A stretch of 64,000 bases of DNA from Enterococcus ureasiticus (GCF_001730285.1 NZ_MIJZ01000013.1:1-64000), one strand, 5' to 3'; counted from the first letter of the stretch, positions 26,034-37,752 are shown. Translations and numbers: made by a program. Notes: generated by a model from the letters alone, not told the origin.

Positions 26034-27419
26034 TTATAACAAGCGCTTTAACCATTCAAATTTCTCCTGAGTATAAGGTGGATAGATCAATTTTGCCATA
26101 GAATCTTTTCTACCATAGACAATCGCTTTCTTATGAGAAAAAGTTTCGATACTGTATTTTCCATGATAATTTCCCATACCTGAAAATCCTACTCCACCAA
26201 ACGGCAAATCATCATTAGCAACATGAAGGATCGTTTGATTGATCCCTCCTCCGCCAAAGGAAATTTCGTTTAGAATCTTTTTTTGAACCTCTCTATCATC
26301 GGAAAACAAGTATAAGGCTAATGGTTTTTCGCCTTCTTTAACAAAAGTAATCGCTTCGTCTAGCTGTCGATACGTGCATATAGGTAATAATGGTCCAAAT
26401 AATTCTTCCTTCATCAAGCTATTGTCTCGATTCAAGCGAATGTCGAAAAGACTTGGTGTAACGAATCTTGTTTTTTGGTCGTACTCCCCACCATAAATCA
26501 GATATTGCCGATTTTCATCAATCAACTGGATAAACTTATCAATGGCTGGGCCTTGAACAATCCGACCATAGTCGGGATTATCTTGAATGTTCTCACCATA
26601 GAATTCACTGATTTTTTCTTTTAATGCGGTAACTAACTGGTTTTTGACTTTTTCATCTACCAATACATAATCGGTTGCGATACATGTTTGACCAGTATTA
26701 AGAAGTTTGCTCCAAATAATTCGTTCAGCAGCTAATTCTATATCCGCCTGTTCCGTTACGATTGCAGGACTCTTACCGCCAAGTTCTAAGACAACGGGTG
26801 TCAAATATTGGGACGCTGCTTCCATCACAATTTTTCCAACTCTAGTACTGCCTGTAAAAAAGATAAAATCCATACGCTCTTTTAAAACTAACGCATTATC
26901 GATTGAACCAGGCGAAAGCGCTTTGACATACTCTTCATCAAAAGTTTCCCCAAGGATAGCGCCAATCACCGCCGCCACATTTGGCGTTTTTGATGACGCT
27001 TTAAGAATGACACAGTTCCCTGCCCCAAGAGCCCCGATCAATGGAACTAATGTTAAAAGCAATGGATAGTTAAAAGGCCCGATAATGTAGACTGTTCCAA
27101 AAGGTTCTAAAGTAACCGTATTTTTGTTTAGTAAAGATGAAATTGCTCTGGGTTTATTTTCTGTTTTAGTCCATTTATCAATGTGTTTAAGCATGTCTTT
27201 GATAGCGGATAGAACCAGCCCAAATTCAGTTGCATAAACTTCAGCTTTAGGCTTTTTAAGATCTTTCTCAAAAGCCCAGTAGAAATCTTCTTCATGTTTT
27301 TTTATATTATTTAATAGCTGTTCCAGTTGTGCTTTTCTAAAGGGAATAGATTTTGTTTGATTCGTGTTAAAAAAATCGTGTTGCTTTTTGAGAATATTTT
27401 GAAGATCTGTTTGATTCAT
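26034..27419 (-). CDS. NAD(P)-dependent aldehyde dehydrogenase (class 3-like)
   Basis: A 461-aa cytosolic enzyme oxidising aldehydes to acids. The start at 27419 has AGGAGGG at the right distance; the longer frame has no support. Visible motifs are FTGSTRVGK (cofactor loop), LELGGKSPAIV (catalytic Glu) and NTGQTCIATDYVLV (catalytic Cys). The C-terminal GGGGINQTILH...PFGGVGFSGMGNYHGKYS matches the shorter class 3 (YwdH/AldH) group. The physiological substrate is not evident from the neighbours. Confidence 0.93.
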   Translation of the reverse strand: MNQTDLQNILKKQHDFFNTNQTKSIPFRKAQLEQLLNNIKKHEEDFYWAFEKDLKKPKAEVYATEFGLVLSAIKDMLKHIDKWTKTENKPRAISSLLNKNTVTLEPFGTVYIIGPFNYPLLLTLVPLIGALGAGNCVILKASSKTPNVAAVIGAILGETFDEEYVKALSPGSIDNALVLKERMDFIFFTGSTRVGKIVMEAASQYLTPVVLELGGKSPAIVTEQADIELAAERIIWSKLLNTGQTCIATDYVLVDEKVKNQLVTALKEKISEFYGENIQDNPDYGRIVQGPAIDKFIQLIDENRQYLIYGGEYDQKTRFVTPSLFDIRLNRDNSLMKEELFGPLLPICTYRQLDEAITFVKEGEKPLALYLFSDDREVQKKILNEISFGGGGINQTILHVANDDLPFGGVGFSGMGNYHGKYSIETFSHKKAIVYGRKDSMAKLIYPPYTQEKFEWLKRLL

Positions 27420-27546
27420 GTCTAGCCCTCCTAGTTTTCTTTTTAGTATAGCACCGTTTTTTTCTTTTGGATAATAGAAGCTTCGCTTCATACTGTTTAA
27501 ATGTATAGGATCATTAATTGAGATAATAAATTTGTTAAAGATACAT

Positions 27547-27590
27547 AAAAAGACATACTAAGTTTTATCCTTAAACTCAGTATGTCTTTT
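27547..27590 (-). terminator. Terminator after the P-type ATPase
   Basis: A strong stem (AAGACATACTaAGTTT with AAACTcAGTATGTCTT, one mismatch) ends on the minus strand in a T-run. Confidence 0.85.
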
Positions 27591-27600
27591 ATTCTATTTA

Positions 27601-30273
27601 CTAAATCCGCTTATTCTTTTTTTGGTACTTTATTCTAATTGCTTTGTCTATTTCTGTAATAGATAAAATAATGATCCCTGAAACAATTGAAATTCCCCAA
27701 CCTAAAAGTGAGATATCTGCAGTATAAAACACGACATGCATAAATGGAACATAGGTTAGAATCAACTGCAATATAAGCATTCCCCCTATTATTAAGAATG
27801 CTTTTGGGTTGGTAAATAGAGACTTGGAAATAACTGGCTGACTTGTACGAATATTAAATAAATAGAAAATCTTACTCAAGACAACAATATTAATCATCGT
27901 AGTACTTGCTACAGCTTGACTTAACCCTTGTGAAATTAGCCATTCATATGAGATAAGGCTGATGGCCGCCATTAACACAGATACATAAGCCATTTGCCAA
28001 ACATCGTGTTTATTTAAGAAGCCTTTTCCATTTTTTCTTGGTTTACGCTTCATGATTCCCTCTTCTGCCGGCTCAAAAATAAACGCAAACTGAATAGTGA
28101 TAGCCGAAACCATATTAATCCATAGCAACTGAGTAGGCTGTAAAGGCATTTCTTTTTGCATCACTATTGTAAATGCGATAATCAGCCCTTCAGCGAATGA
28201 GGTTGGTAATAAAAAAAGAATACTTTTCTTAATGTTATCATAAATTCTTCGCCCTTCACGAATCGCGACTGACATTGTTCCAAAATTATCATCTGTTAAA
28301 ATCATATCTGCAGAATCCTTTGCGACGTCTGTTCCTTGTCTCCCCATTGCGACACCAATATCCGCTCTTTTTAATGCTGGAGCATCATTCACGCCATCAC
28401 CAGTCATGGCCGTTACCTTACCACATTCTTGTAAAGCTTCTACAATATCTATTTTATTTTTTGGTGTTGTACGCGCAAAAACTTGGTTGAATAAAACAGC
28501 TTGTTTAAATGCTTCTTTAGACATATTTTCAAGCTCTAAACCTGTTACGACATGTATTTCAGGAGCTAAACCAAGTTTTTTCCCAATCGCTGTTGCAGTT
28601 AAAGGATGATCACCTGTGATCATCTTTACTTGTACGCCAGCCGTATTCATTTCCTTCAATGCAGCTATTACCTCTTCACGCGGTGGATCAATAATACCAG
28701 CGATACCAACAAGCTCAATCCCTTCAGCAAGAAGCTCATGAGTAATCTCTTGTATATCAGAAGTAACTTGTTTATATCCCACAGCAACTACTCGTTTTCC
28801 CTCTGCTGAAAGTTCACATACTTGCCTATTCCAGTAGTTAGAATCAAACGAAGGCATTTGTTTTTCAGCCATCTTAAATAGTTTATCGGGAGATCCTTTA
28901 ATAAAAATAAATTGATTTCCCCTTTTATTTTTGACTAATTTTGCCATATAATGATAATCAGAATCAAATGGCAGCATATCAATTTCAGTATATTCAGGTG
29001 TTTTAGGGTAATCAAATACTTTATAATAAAGTGTAAGAAATGAAGCATCTGTAGGCTCACCATTAATCGTCCATTCGTCATCCTCTTCTACTAATACAGT
29101 ATCATTGGCTTCAAAACCAATTTCCAAAAATAACTTCAAATGAGTATTTTCTTGAACCGGTTTTTGATTCTCTTGTATCTGACCAATTGGTTGGTACCCA
29201 TCTCCTGTTACTTCATATTTTTTATCACGAAATACAATATCTTTTACGGTCATCTCATTTTTTGTTAACGTACCCGTCTTATCTGTGGCCACAACATCTA
29301 CAGAACCTAATGTTTCGACCGCAGGTAATGTTTTGACAATCGTATTTTTATTTTTTGCCATATCGCTAACACCCATTGCTAAAACAACAGAAGTAGTTGC
29401 TGGTAGTCCTTCTGGAATAGAACCGACAATCATTGTCACAACAGCTAAAGATAACACAGATAATGAATAGGTTCCTAAAAATAAACTGATAACAAATAAA
29501 ATAATAGCCATAGCTATAATTATATAGGTAATCCATTTACCTAAACTATCAATTTCGTTCATTAGTGGTGTTTTTCTTATTTCAGTACTATTTACTTCTG
29601 TTGATATTTTACCAATTTCCGTATCAGTACCTATCGCTATCACGATACCAGTTCCACTGCCTGATGTAACAGATGTAGACGCAAAGCCTAAATTAATTTG
29701 ATCAGCTAAAGAGGTACTCGATTCAGACAAGCTATCGATCACTTTTGCTACAGAATCAGGTTCTCCTGTTAATGCTGATTCTTGAATTCTCAGGTTATCA
29801 GATTCAACAATTCTCAAATCAGCTGGGACATTATCTCCAGCTTCTAAAAATACTACATCTCCTATCGTAACTTGTTCTGATGGAATATCTTGCCTAATCC
29901 CATCTCTATATACTGTAGCTTCAGAAGAAAGCATCTCTTTAATTCTTTCCAACGCATCTGAGGCATTTGCTTCTTGATAGTAACCGATCAATGCATTCAC
30001 AATTACAACAATAGATATTATTATTGCATCTGAAGTGTGCCCCATAACTAATGTTAACAAAGCTGAAAAGAGTAGAATGTAAATAATGATGTTATTGAAT
30101 TGACGCAATAATAATGACCATTTTGATACTTTCTTCACTTCTAATTTGTTTAAACCATATTTTTTTAATCGATTATTTGCTTGTACGCTATCTAATCCCA
30201 TATTAATATCGTGTATATCATATTTTTTCTTTACTTCGTCTATTGTTAATTGAAAATCTTTTTTATTTTCCAT
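27601..30273 (-). CDS. Cation-transporting P-type ATPase (P2 group)
   Basis: An 890-aa membrane pump. It has a cation-ATPase N-domain, the actuator motif LTGEP (about 168-172), PEGLP in helix M4 (287-291), the phosphorylation site D331-KTGT, MTGDGVNDAP in the hinge, and ten hydrophobic segments. Helix M6 reads INMVSAITIQFAF, so the Asp of the usual NLVTD motif of Ca2+ pumps is missing. The ion is therefore uncertain; a non-calcium P2 subgroup is likely. It stands alone behind a strong promoter and a long leader. Confidence 0.9.
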   Translation of the reverse strand: MENKKDFQLTIDEVKKKYDIHDINMGLDSVQANNRLKKYGLNKLEVKKVSKWSLLLRQFNNIIIYILLFSALLTLVMGHTSDAIIISIVVIVNALIGYYQEANASDALERIKEMLSSEATVYRDGIRQDIPSEQVTIGDVVFLEAGDNVPADLRIVESDNLRIQESALTGEPDSVAKVIDSLSESSTSLADQINLGFASTSVTSGSGTGIVIAIGTDTEIGKISTEVNSTEIRKTPLMNEIDSLGKWITYIIIAMAIILFVISLFLGTYSLSVLSLAVVTMIVGSIPEGLPATTSVVLAMGVSDMAKNKNTIVKTLPAVETLGSVDVVATDKTGTLTKNEMTVKDIVFRDKKYEVTGDGYQPIGQIQENQKPVQENTHLKLFLEIGFEANDTVLVEEDDEWTINGEPTDASFLTLYYKVFDYPKTPEYTEIDMLPFDSDYHYMAKLVKNKRGNQFIFIKGSPDKLFKMAEKQMPSFDSNYWNRQVCELSAEGKRVVAVGYKQVTSDIQEITHELLAEGIELVGIAGIIDPPREEVIAALKEMNTAGVQVKMITGDHPLTATAIGKKLGLAPEIHVVTGLELENMSKEAFKQAVLFNQVFARTTPKNKIDIVEALQECGKVTAMTGDGVNDAPALKRADIGVAMGRQGTDVAKDSADMILTDDNFGTMSVAIREGRRIYDNIKKSILFLLPTSFAEGLIIAFTIVMQKEMPLQPTQLLWINMVSAITIQFAFIFEPAEEGIMKRKPRKNGKGFLNKHDVWQMAYVSVLMAAISLISYEWLISQGLSQAVASTTMINIVVLSKIFYLFNIRTSQPVISKSLFTNPKAFLIIGGMLILQLILTYVPFMHVVFYTADISLLGWGISIVSGIIILSITEIDKAIRIKYQKKNKRI

Positions 30274-30503
30274 ATATTATCATCCTTATTAATTAATTTT
30301 TTTGTTGCATATAACAAATAAGCCCCTCATATTAATAGTTCAAAAACTACCAATGACGTGCTTGATACATGCTATTCAATTAAAAAATAGGATAAAGAAA
30401 CTAAAATTTTCTGCTCACCATCTGCCGAGTCATTGCTCATTTAGATACCACCACCCTTTCGTAATTGTCTTTTATTTTATCAGACTACTTCTTAGATTGT
30501 CAA
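30274..30503 (-). promoter_or_regulatory. Promoter and ~190-nt leader of the P-type ATPase gene
   Basis: A consensus -35 TTGACA (30498-30503), 18 bp, and -10 TAAAAT (30474-30479) on the minus strand predict a start near 30467, about 190 nt before the ATPase ATG. The leader contains a 22-codon ORF (30372-30440) after a G-rich stretch. I see no known metal riboswitch consensus. The rest of the gap to 30693 is featureless AT-rich sequence. Confidence 0.55.
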
Positions 30504-30693
30504 TACAACTTTATGACGAACTGTTCTGCTAAACTAATAATAAATTATACTATTTTGAAAATAGTTCATATCTAAACGATTGTTTTACCTATATAAAAAT
30601 GTTTTATCACTTAAAAGACAAAAATTTTTGGTTTTAACTTTTCTTCCTCATTTACATTTTTATTTTCTTTCTACACATTAATTTATTTTTATA

Positions 30694-30733
30694 TGTAAAA
30701 AAAGAGCTTTGCGAATAAATCGCAAGCTCTTTT
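30694..30733 (-). terminator. Terminator of the glycolytic operon (after eno)
   Basis: Stem AAAGAGCTTTGCGA (30701-30714) with TCGCAAGCTCTTT (30720-30732), followed on the minus strand by CTTTTTTTAC. Confidence 0.85.
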
Positions 30734-30800
30734 ACGTATGAGTATAAGGAGAAATGACCCAAAGATCAATTGTCCCTTTTTGCTTTATAATCAACTAAAA

Positions 30801-32129
<1,329 letters not shown>

Positions 32130-32257
32130 CTAAGGGGATTCGATTCCCTTAATTATGATTGTAGTGAATAAACGAGCGCTATGCAAACATTTTTTGCATA
32201 ATTCATAGATTATTCAATGATTTTTCGGTTTATTGCGTATATTGTTATAAGCCGTGA

Positions 32258-33013
32258 TTATTTGACAGCGTCTAACAAAGCTAAGAATGAGTCAGCTTCA
32301 AGACTCGCTCCGCCGACTAAAGCACCGTCAACGTTTTCTTTAGCCATATATTCAGCAATGTTTTCAGGTTTCACAGAACCGCCGTATTGGATACGTACAG
32401 CTTCTGATACTTCTTTACCGTATAATTTTTCAACTGTTGAACGTACAACACCACAGATTTCATCTGCAATATTTGCATCAGCAGATTTACCAGTTCCGAT
32501 TGCCCAGATTGGTTCATAAGCAATAACCATTGACGATACTTGCTCATTAGATAAACCAACTAAACCGTTTGTGATTTGACTTTCGATCCACTCAGCAGTT
32601 TTACCAGCTTCGTATGTTTCTAAAGATTCACCACAACAGAAGATTGGTGTCATGTTGTTTGCAAAGATTGCTTTGGCTTTTTTGTTGATGTCTTCATCTG
32701 TTTCACGGAAGTACTCACGACGTTCAGAGTGACCAATGATTACATATTGAATGCCTAAATCTGCAATAGCAGCTGGTGAGTTTTCACCAGTGAATGCACC
32801 TGAGTTTTCCCAGTAGCAATTTTGTGCAGATAATTGAACATCAGAATCTTTAAGACTCCAAGCAAGTGGTGCTAAAAATAGTGCAGGAGATCCAATTACT
32901 GAATCAACAACATCTTTTGATGGAACAGCATTTTTTACTGCTTCAGCAAAGCTTTGCGCTTCTGCTAAAGTTTTGTTCATTTTCCAGTTACCAGCGATAA
33001 TTGGTTTACGCAT
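32258..33013 (-). CDS. tpiA: Triosephosphate isomerase
   Basis: Interconverts dihydroxyacetone phosphate and glyceraldehyde 3-phosphate; 251 aa. I set the start at 33013 ([14 protein letters not shown]), preceded by AAGGA; upstream in-frame Met codons would extend beyond the conserved N-terminus. Catalytic Lys lies in GNWKMN, His in GHSERR, and Glu in [11 protein letters not shown]. The phosphate loop is GGSVKPEN. It is the fourth gene of the glycolytic operon. Confidence 0.97.
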   Translation of the reverse strand: MRKPIIAGNWKMNKTLAEAQSFAEAVKNAVPSKDVVDSVIGSPALFLAPLAWSLKDSDVQLSAQNCYWENSGAFTGENSPAAIADLGIQYVIIGHSERREYFRETDEDINKKAKAIFANNMTPIFCCGESLETYEAGKTAEWIESQITNGLVGLSNEQVSSMVIAYEPIWAIGTGKSADANIADEICGVVRSTVEKLYGKEVSEAVRIQYGGSVKPENIAEYMAKENVDGALVGGASLEADSFLALLDAVK

Positions 33014-33064
33014 GGAAAAGCACATCCTTTTCTTATTATGGTATGGATTGATTAAACGGTGATC

Positions 33065-33160
33065 AAAAGGCAAACTTTCGGTAATTTTCCTCACCAGATG
33101 AACTTTGATACTTGAAGTCCCTCAGGTTCAGTCACATTACTAAAGTTTAAATGCCTTTTT
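33065..33160 (-). repeat. Long imperfect inverted repeat between pgk and tpiA
   Basis: The arms AAAAGGCAAACTTTCGGTAA (from 33065) and ATTACTAAAGTTTAAATGCC (from 33136) pair over about 20 nt with small bulges. An inner GGACTT/AAGTTC stem can form. There is no terminal T-run in the transcript sense, so RNA stability or processing is more likely than termination. Confidence 0.5.
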
Positions 33161-33170
33161 CACAACCTCT

Positions 33171-34361
33171 TTATTTATCGTTAATTGCTGCTAAACCAGG
33201 TAATTCTTTACCTTCTAATAATTCTAAGCTTGCGCCCCCACCAGTTGAGATGTGAGTGAATTTGTCAGCAAAGCCTAATTGGATTGCAGCTGCAGCAGAG
33301 TCTCCTCCGCCAATGATTGTTGTAGCATCTGCTAAGTTAGCAATTGCTTCACAAACACCGATTGTTCCTTTAGCAAAGTTACTCATTTCAAATACGCCCA
33401 TTGGTCCGTTCCAAACAACTGTTTTTGCACCTTCTAATGCTTGCGCAAATAAAGCAATTGTTTCAGGTCCAATGTCAAGACCCATTTGTCCATCAGGAAC
33501 ATCACCAGTATGTTCTTCGGTTGGTACATCGTTTGAAAATTCTGCAGCAGTGATTGAATCGATTGGCAAGATTAATTTATCGCCTGCTTTTTCGATTAAT
33601 TCTTTTGCTAATGCAACTTTATCTTCTTCAACTAAAGAGTTACCGATGTTCATGCCTTTAGCTTTGTAAAATGTATAAGTCATTCCGCCACCGATAAGAA
33701 TTTTATCTGCTTTAGAAATCAAGTTTTCGATAACACCGATTTTGTCAGAAACTTTTGCGCCACCTAAGATAGCAACAAAAGGACGTTTAGGTGCAGTCAC
33801 TGCTTCACCAACGAATTTGATTTCTTTTTCCATTAAGAATCCAGCAACAGTTGGAATACCAGTTGAAGCAATTCCAACGTTAGAAGCGTGCGCACGGTGA
33901 GCCGTACCAAATGCGTCATTAACAAATACATCGCCTAAAGAAGCCCAGTATTTACCTAATTCAGCGTCATTTCCGCTTTCTTTTTTACCGTCGATATCTT
34001 CAAAACGAGTGTTTTCAAAGACTAAAACGTCGCCGTCTTTCATGTTGTTGACAGCTGTTTCTAATTCAGTTCCACGAGTTTCAGGAACGAATGTTACTGG
34101 TTTGCCTAATAATTCGCCTAGACGCTCAGCCACTGGTTTTAGAGATTTGCCTGCTTTATCTTCTTCTGTTTTCACACGACCTAAGTGAGAAAATAGAATC
34201 GCTTTTCCACCATTTTCGATTACGTATTTGATTGTTGGAAGTGCCGCTACGATACGGTTATCGTTCGTGATCACACCATCTTTCAAAGGCACGTTAAAGT
34301 CAACACGGACAAGTACTTTTTTATCTTTTAAATCTACATCTTTGATTGTCTTTTTAGCCAT
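33171..34361 (-). CDS. pgk: Phosphoglycerate kinase
   Basis: Makes ATP from 1,3-bisphosphoglycerate; 396 aa, full length. The signature [11 protein letters not shown] lies near residues 18-28, and the nucleotide-binding [12 protein letters not shown] and GGGDSAAA motifs are present. It follows gap after a spacer that contains a terminator-like hairpin, so pgk may be made at a lower level than gap. AGGAG precedes the ATG. Confidence 0.98.
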   Translation of the reverse strand: MAKKTIKDVDLKDKKVLVRVDFNVPLKDGVITNDNRIVAALPTIKYVIENGGKAILFSHLGRVKTEEDKAGKSLKPVAERLGELLGKPVTFVPETRGTELETAVNNMKDGDVLVFENTRFEDIDGKKESGNDAELGKYWASLGDVFVNDAFGTAHRAHASNVGIASTGIPTVAGFLMEKEIKFVGEAVTAPKRPFVAILGGAKVSDKIGVIENLISKADKILIGGGMTYTFYKAKGMNIGNSLVEEDKVALAKELIEKAGDKLILPIDSITAAEFSNDVPTEEHTGDVPDGQMGLDIGPETIALFAQALEGAKTVVWNGPMGVFEMSNFAKGTIGVCEAIANLADATTIIGGGDSAAAAIQLGFADKFTHISTGGGASLELLEGKELPGLAAINDK

Positions 34362-34407
34362 TATGGAGTACTCCTATCTATAAAAAGTTTTTAGGTATTG
34401 TTAAACA

Positions 34408-34452
34408 AAATAATAAAAGCGGAGAAGCGCGTTGCTTCCCCGCTTATTATTT
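34408..34452 (-). terminator. Intercistronic terminator-like hairpin between gap and pgk
   Basis: On the minus strand, a GCGGGGAAGC/GCTTCTCCGC stem (one mismatch) with extended AATAATAA/TTATTATT pairing ends in TTTTATTATTTT. Since pgk continues downstream on the same strand, it probably causes partial termination or stabilises gap mRNA. Confidence 0.65.
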
Positions 34453-34490
34453 CACAGTTGTTCAAATTTCACTAATAATAAGAGTTACTC

Positions 34491-35492
34491 TTATAAGTTA
34501 GCGAAGTACTCTAAAGTACGAACTAATTGTGCAGTATAAGACATTTCGTTGTCATACCAAGCAACAGTTTTCACTAATTGTTGGTCGCCAACAGTCATTA
34601 CTTTTGTTTGAGTAGCATCGAATAATGAACCGAAAGTCATACCTACGATATCAGAAGAAACGATTTCGTCTGTGTTGTATCCGTAAGATTCGTTAGCAGC
34701 TTTCGCCATAACTTCGTTTACTTCTTCAACAGTTACTTTTTTGTCAAGAACTGTTACTAATTCAGTTAATGAACCAGTTGCTACAGGAACACGTTGAGCA
34801 GCTCCGTCTAATTTACCGTTTAATTCAGGGATAACTAGACCGATTGCTTTAGCAGCACCAGTTGTATTAGGTACGATATTTTCTGCTGCAGCGCGTGCAC
34901 GACGGAAGTCTCCACCTGGGTGAGGTCCATCAAGAGTCATTTGGTCACCTGTGTAAGCGTGGATTGTAGTCATAAGACCTTCAACCACACCAAAGTTATC
35001 TTGTAAAGCTTTAGCCATAGGAGCTAAACAGTTAGTCGTACATGAAGCACCTGAGATAACTGTTTCTTTACCTGTTAAGATATCGTGGTTAGTGTTATAA
35101 ACGATTGTTGGTACGTCATTTCCGCCTGGAGCAGAGATAACAACACGTTTAGCACCAGCTTTTAAGTGTAATTCAGCTTTTTCTTTTGAAGTGAAGAATC
35201 CAGTACATTCAAGAACGATATCTACGCCTAAGTCGCCCCATGGTAATTCTTCTGGGTTGCGGTTAGCAAGAACTTTAACTTCTTTACCGTTTACGTTGAA
35301 AGATCCATCATGAACTTCAACAGTTCCGTTGAAACGTCCTTGAGTTGTGTCATATTTTAACAAGTGAGCCAACATTTTAGCATCTGTTAAATCATTGATT
35401 GCTACTACTTCGATTCCTGCTACATCTTGGATACGACGGAATGCTAAGCGTCCGATACGTCCAAATCCATTAATACCTACTTTAACTGTCAT
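34491..35492 (-). CDS. gap: Glyceraldehyde-3-phosphate dehydrogenase
   Basis: NAD-dependent oxidation and phosphorylation of glyceraldehyde 3-phosphate; 333 aa. The start at 35492 ([15 protein letters not shown]) follows AAGGAGG. It has the NAD-binding GFGRIG motif near residues 8-13 and the catalytic Cys in [12 protein letters not shown]. It lies 39 bp after cggR and is probably the most highly expressed member, given the hairpin behind it. Confidence 0.98.
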   Translation of the reverse strand: MTVKVGINGFGRIGRLAFRRIQDVAGIEVVAINDLTDAKMLAHLLKYDTTQGRFNGTVEVHDGSFNVNGKEVKVLANRNPEELPWGDLGVDIVLECTGFFTSKEKAELHLKAGAKRVVISAPGGNDVPTIVYNTNHDILTGKETVISGASCTTNCLAPMAKALQDNFGVVEGLMTTIHAYTGDQMTLDGPHPGGDFRRARAAAENIVPNTTGAAKAIGLVIPELNGKLDGAAQRVPVATGSLTELVTVLDKKVTVEEVNEVMAKAANESYGYNTDEIVSSDIVGMTFGSLFDATQTKVMTVGDQQLVKTVAWYDNEMSYTAQLVRTLEYFANL

Positions 35493-35531
35493 TAAAGATT
35501 TCCTCCTTATGAAAATCAAAAATTTTTTATT

Positions 35532-36569
35532 TTAAAGGGTTACCCCTTTTAAAATCTCATTTGCGGCAGCTTCATCTGTGATGAGCCACGTTTGTTTTGG
35601 TGCATTTTTCATGTAAGCGCGGATTGCTTTGGCTTTTGATTTTCCGCCTGCAATTGCAACGACATTCGAAATTTTTTGTACATCCTTTAACTGAAGTCCG
35701 ATTCGAGGGATTTTGTAAACGACTTCGCCCTCTTCATCAAAGAAATATCCGAAAGATTCAGCTACAGCATTATTTTGCTTTAACATGACCATCTCATCAT
35801 CTGACATTTTACGACGTGCTGCCATATGCAAAGCGCGTCCAATACTGTGAACAACACAATTGCTTTGTTCGATCAGTGTCAGTACTTCTTGGATCGATGG
35901 TTCTTGCAGCAGCGAGTTATACGTTTCTAAGCTTAATTGCTCTGGAACATATAATGCTCTATGGTGGCCGCCAGTTTTACTTGCCATTACGGCACTTACT
36001 GAATTGGCTTGAACCGTCATTGCTTCACCGATTCCACCTCTAGCTGGAACAAACAAATTATGTCGTTTTTCCGTTTCTAGGGTCCCCATATGTTCTGCGG
36101 TCAAGGCCATTGTCGTGCCACCCATAACTGCAACAATATTATCACCATCAGGTAAGAGTAAATCCAGGGAATCGGTCAAAATATCGCCGAACTCATAAAG
36201 TACTTTTTCCTGATTGTCACTGTTGCCTGCTACAACGATACAACGCTTGATCCCAAAATATTGGCTGATTTCTTTTTCGACTTGATGCATACCAAGTAAT
36301 TGATTCATTACTGATTCTAATCCTTGATAAACTTCTAAGCCTTTTTCAGTTAATGTCATTCCGCTTTTAGAAGTCTCTATCAGTTGTAAGTTTTTCAGAA
36401 AATCAGTCTCAGTTCTTAAGACCCTTTCTGTAATTCCCATACTATCAGATAAACTTCTACGTCCAATAGGCTGCATCCAGTAAATATTACGAAGAATATG
36501 AAACCTTTCCTGCATTACATCGAGCAAATCTGGAGCAACTGCTTCAATCATTTTTAATTCATCTAGCAT
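35532..36569 (-). CDS. cggR: Central glycolytic genes regulator CggR (SorC/DeoR-type)
   Basis: A repressor of the gap operon that senses fructose-1,6-bisphosphate in Bacillus. The start at 36569 (MLDELKMIEAV) is preceded by GAAGGAGC, giving 345 aa. The N-terminal HTH region (IGRRSLSDSMGITERVLRTE) is followed by a SorC sugar-binding domain with GGTTMA and PARGGIGEA. It heads the glycolytic operon, so it would repress itself and the genes below it. Confidence 0.94.
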   Translation of the reverse strand: MLDELKMIEAVAPDLLDVMQERFHILRNIYWMQPIGRRSLSDSMGITERVLRTETDFLKNLQLIETSKSGMTLTEKGLEVYQGLESVMNQLLGMHQVEKEISQYFGIKRCIVVAGNSDNQEKVLYEFGDILTDSLDLLLPDGDNIVAVMGGTTMALTAEHMGTLETEKRHNLFVPARGGIGEAMTVQANSVSAVMASKTGGHHRALYVPEQLSLETYNSLLQEPSIQEVLTLIEQSNCVVHSIGRALHMAARRKMSDDEMVMLKQNNAVAESFGYFFDEEGEVVYKIPRIGLQLKDVQKISNVVAIAGGKSKAKAIRAYMKNAPKQTWLITDEAAANEILKGVTL

Positions 36570-36712
36570 GATGCGCTCCTTCGTTGGTCTAAAAACGTCC
36601 GAGTAAGACTTAAAACGACCTATGAACTTTAAAAAAATAGGATTGACGTTCTTCTTTCGCATTGTTAAATTCTATTAACAGTCTTAAAAGCGCCCCTCAA
36701 TCTTACAAATCT

Positions 36713-36741
36713 AGTTTAACAGTTTTCACTCTTCTTTTCAA
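36713..36741 (-). promoter_or_regulatory. Candidate promoter of the cggR glycolytic operon
   Basis: Minus strand: TTGAAA (36736-36741), 17 bp, TAAACT (36713-36718), about 145 bp before the cggR start. Two related blocks, GGTCGTTTTAAGTC and GGACGTTTTTAGACC, lie between promoter and gene and could be CggR half sites. This is by analogy to the direct-repeat operator in Bacillus, not by a consensus match. Confidence 0.5.
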
Positions 36742-36833
36742 GAAAAAGAGATTATTTTTTTGGAATTAGCTATCTTCTCTTTGAAATAAATTATTCACTC
36801 TGCCTCTTTAGAGTAAAAAATTAAAGCAAACAA

Positions 36834-36862
36834 AAAATCCAGAATGATACCTGGATTTCTTA
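36834..36862 (-). terminator. Terminator after the YitT gene
   Basis: Stem AAATCCAG/CTGGATTT followed on the minus strand by TTTTTTG, just past the stop codon. Confidence 0.75.
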
Positions 36863-36876
36863 GCTTCCTATATGTT

Positions 36877-37752
36877 TTATAAATCCTCTTCATAAAAACG
36901 CCCAAGAATTTTGACGTTATCTGAAATGCTCACAAAAGCTGACGGATCAGATTCTTTCATGGCCGCTTCTAACGAAGGTAGTTCAAAGCGCGTTACTACC
37001 GTTAATAAAAGTGTCTGTTTATCATGTCTATAAGCACCTTCTGCTTCATGAATGATCGTAATCCCTCGTCTCATTTTCTGTTGGATTCCATCAATAACCG
37101 CATCTGGATTTTTGGTAATGATCATGACTTGCATCTTCTTTTGCTTCGTATAGACTGTATCCGTCACTTTTCCGCTCACAAAAATAGATAGCGCACTGTA
37201 AAACATATACTGCCAACCAAATAAATAGCCTGCTACAAAAATAATTAGTCCATTAAAATACATTGAAATCGAACCCACAGAACGACCTGTTTTCTTACGG
37301 ATCGTAATACTAAAAATATCCAGTCCTCCAGATGAAAGGCCATTCTTCAACGCAAAGCCAATACCAGAGCCCATTACTGCACCACCGAAAATCGCACAAA
37401 TGATCGGATCGTTAGAAAGACTTGTTTGCGGAACGATTTGCATAAAAATCGACGTCAACGTAACAGTCAAAAAGGTAAAAATCGTGAATTTTTTCCCGAT
37501 TTTGCGCCAAGCTACGAAAAATAATGGAATATTTAATGCATATAACGTAATGGAAACAGGCACTTTAAATCCTACAACATTTGTTGACAAGGTTGTTAAA
37601 ATTTGAGCCAGTCCAGTAATCCCACTGGAATAAATGTTTCCCGGTTGATAAAAAAAGTTCATCGCAACAGATGCCAAGATCGCATAAACGATCGACACTG
37701 AAAGTTTTGTCGTGTAATCATGGACAGGTAAACTTTCAAAGAATTTTTTCAT
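36877..37752 (-). CDS. YitT family membrane protein (DUF161/DUF2179)
   Basis: A 291-aa protein with five or six hydrophobic segments in the first 210 residues, including the GxxxGxGFALKNGLSSGGLDI motif typical of YitT proteins. A soluble C-terminal DUF2179 domain follows (about 215-288). The function is not established. It stands alone, with a cre-like site about 160 bp upstream. Confidence 0.88.
   Translation of the reverse strand: MKKFFESLPVHDYTTKLSVSIVYAILASVAMNFFYQPGNIYSSGITGLAQILTTLSTNVVGFKVPVSITLYALNIPLFFVAWRKIGKKFTIFTFLTVTLTSIFMQIVPQTSLSNDPIICAIFGGAVMGSGIGFALKNGLSSGGLDIFSITIRKKTGRSVGSISMYFNGLIIFVAGYLFGWQYMFYSALSIFVSGKVTDTVYTKQKKMQVMIITKNPDAVIDGIQQKMRRGITIIHEAEGAYRHDKQTLLLTVVTRFELPSLEAAMKESDPSAFVSISDNVKILGRFYEEDL

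Noticed and set aside
30274-30467. Manganese (yybP-ykoY) riboswitch in the ATPase leader
   Set aside because: The leader lacks the conserved loop sequences of that class.
30302-30532. 76-codon plus-strand ORF upstream of the ATPase
   Set aside because: It covers the minus-strand promoter and leader and has no ribosome site.
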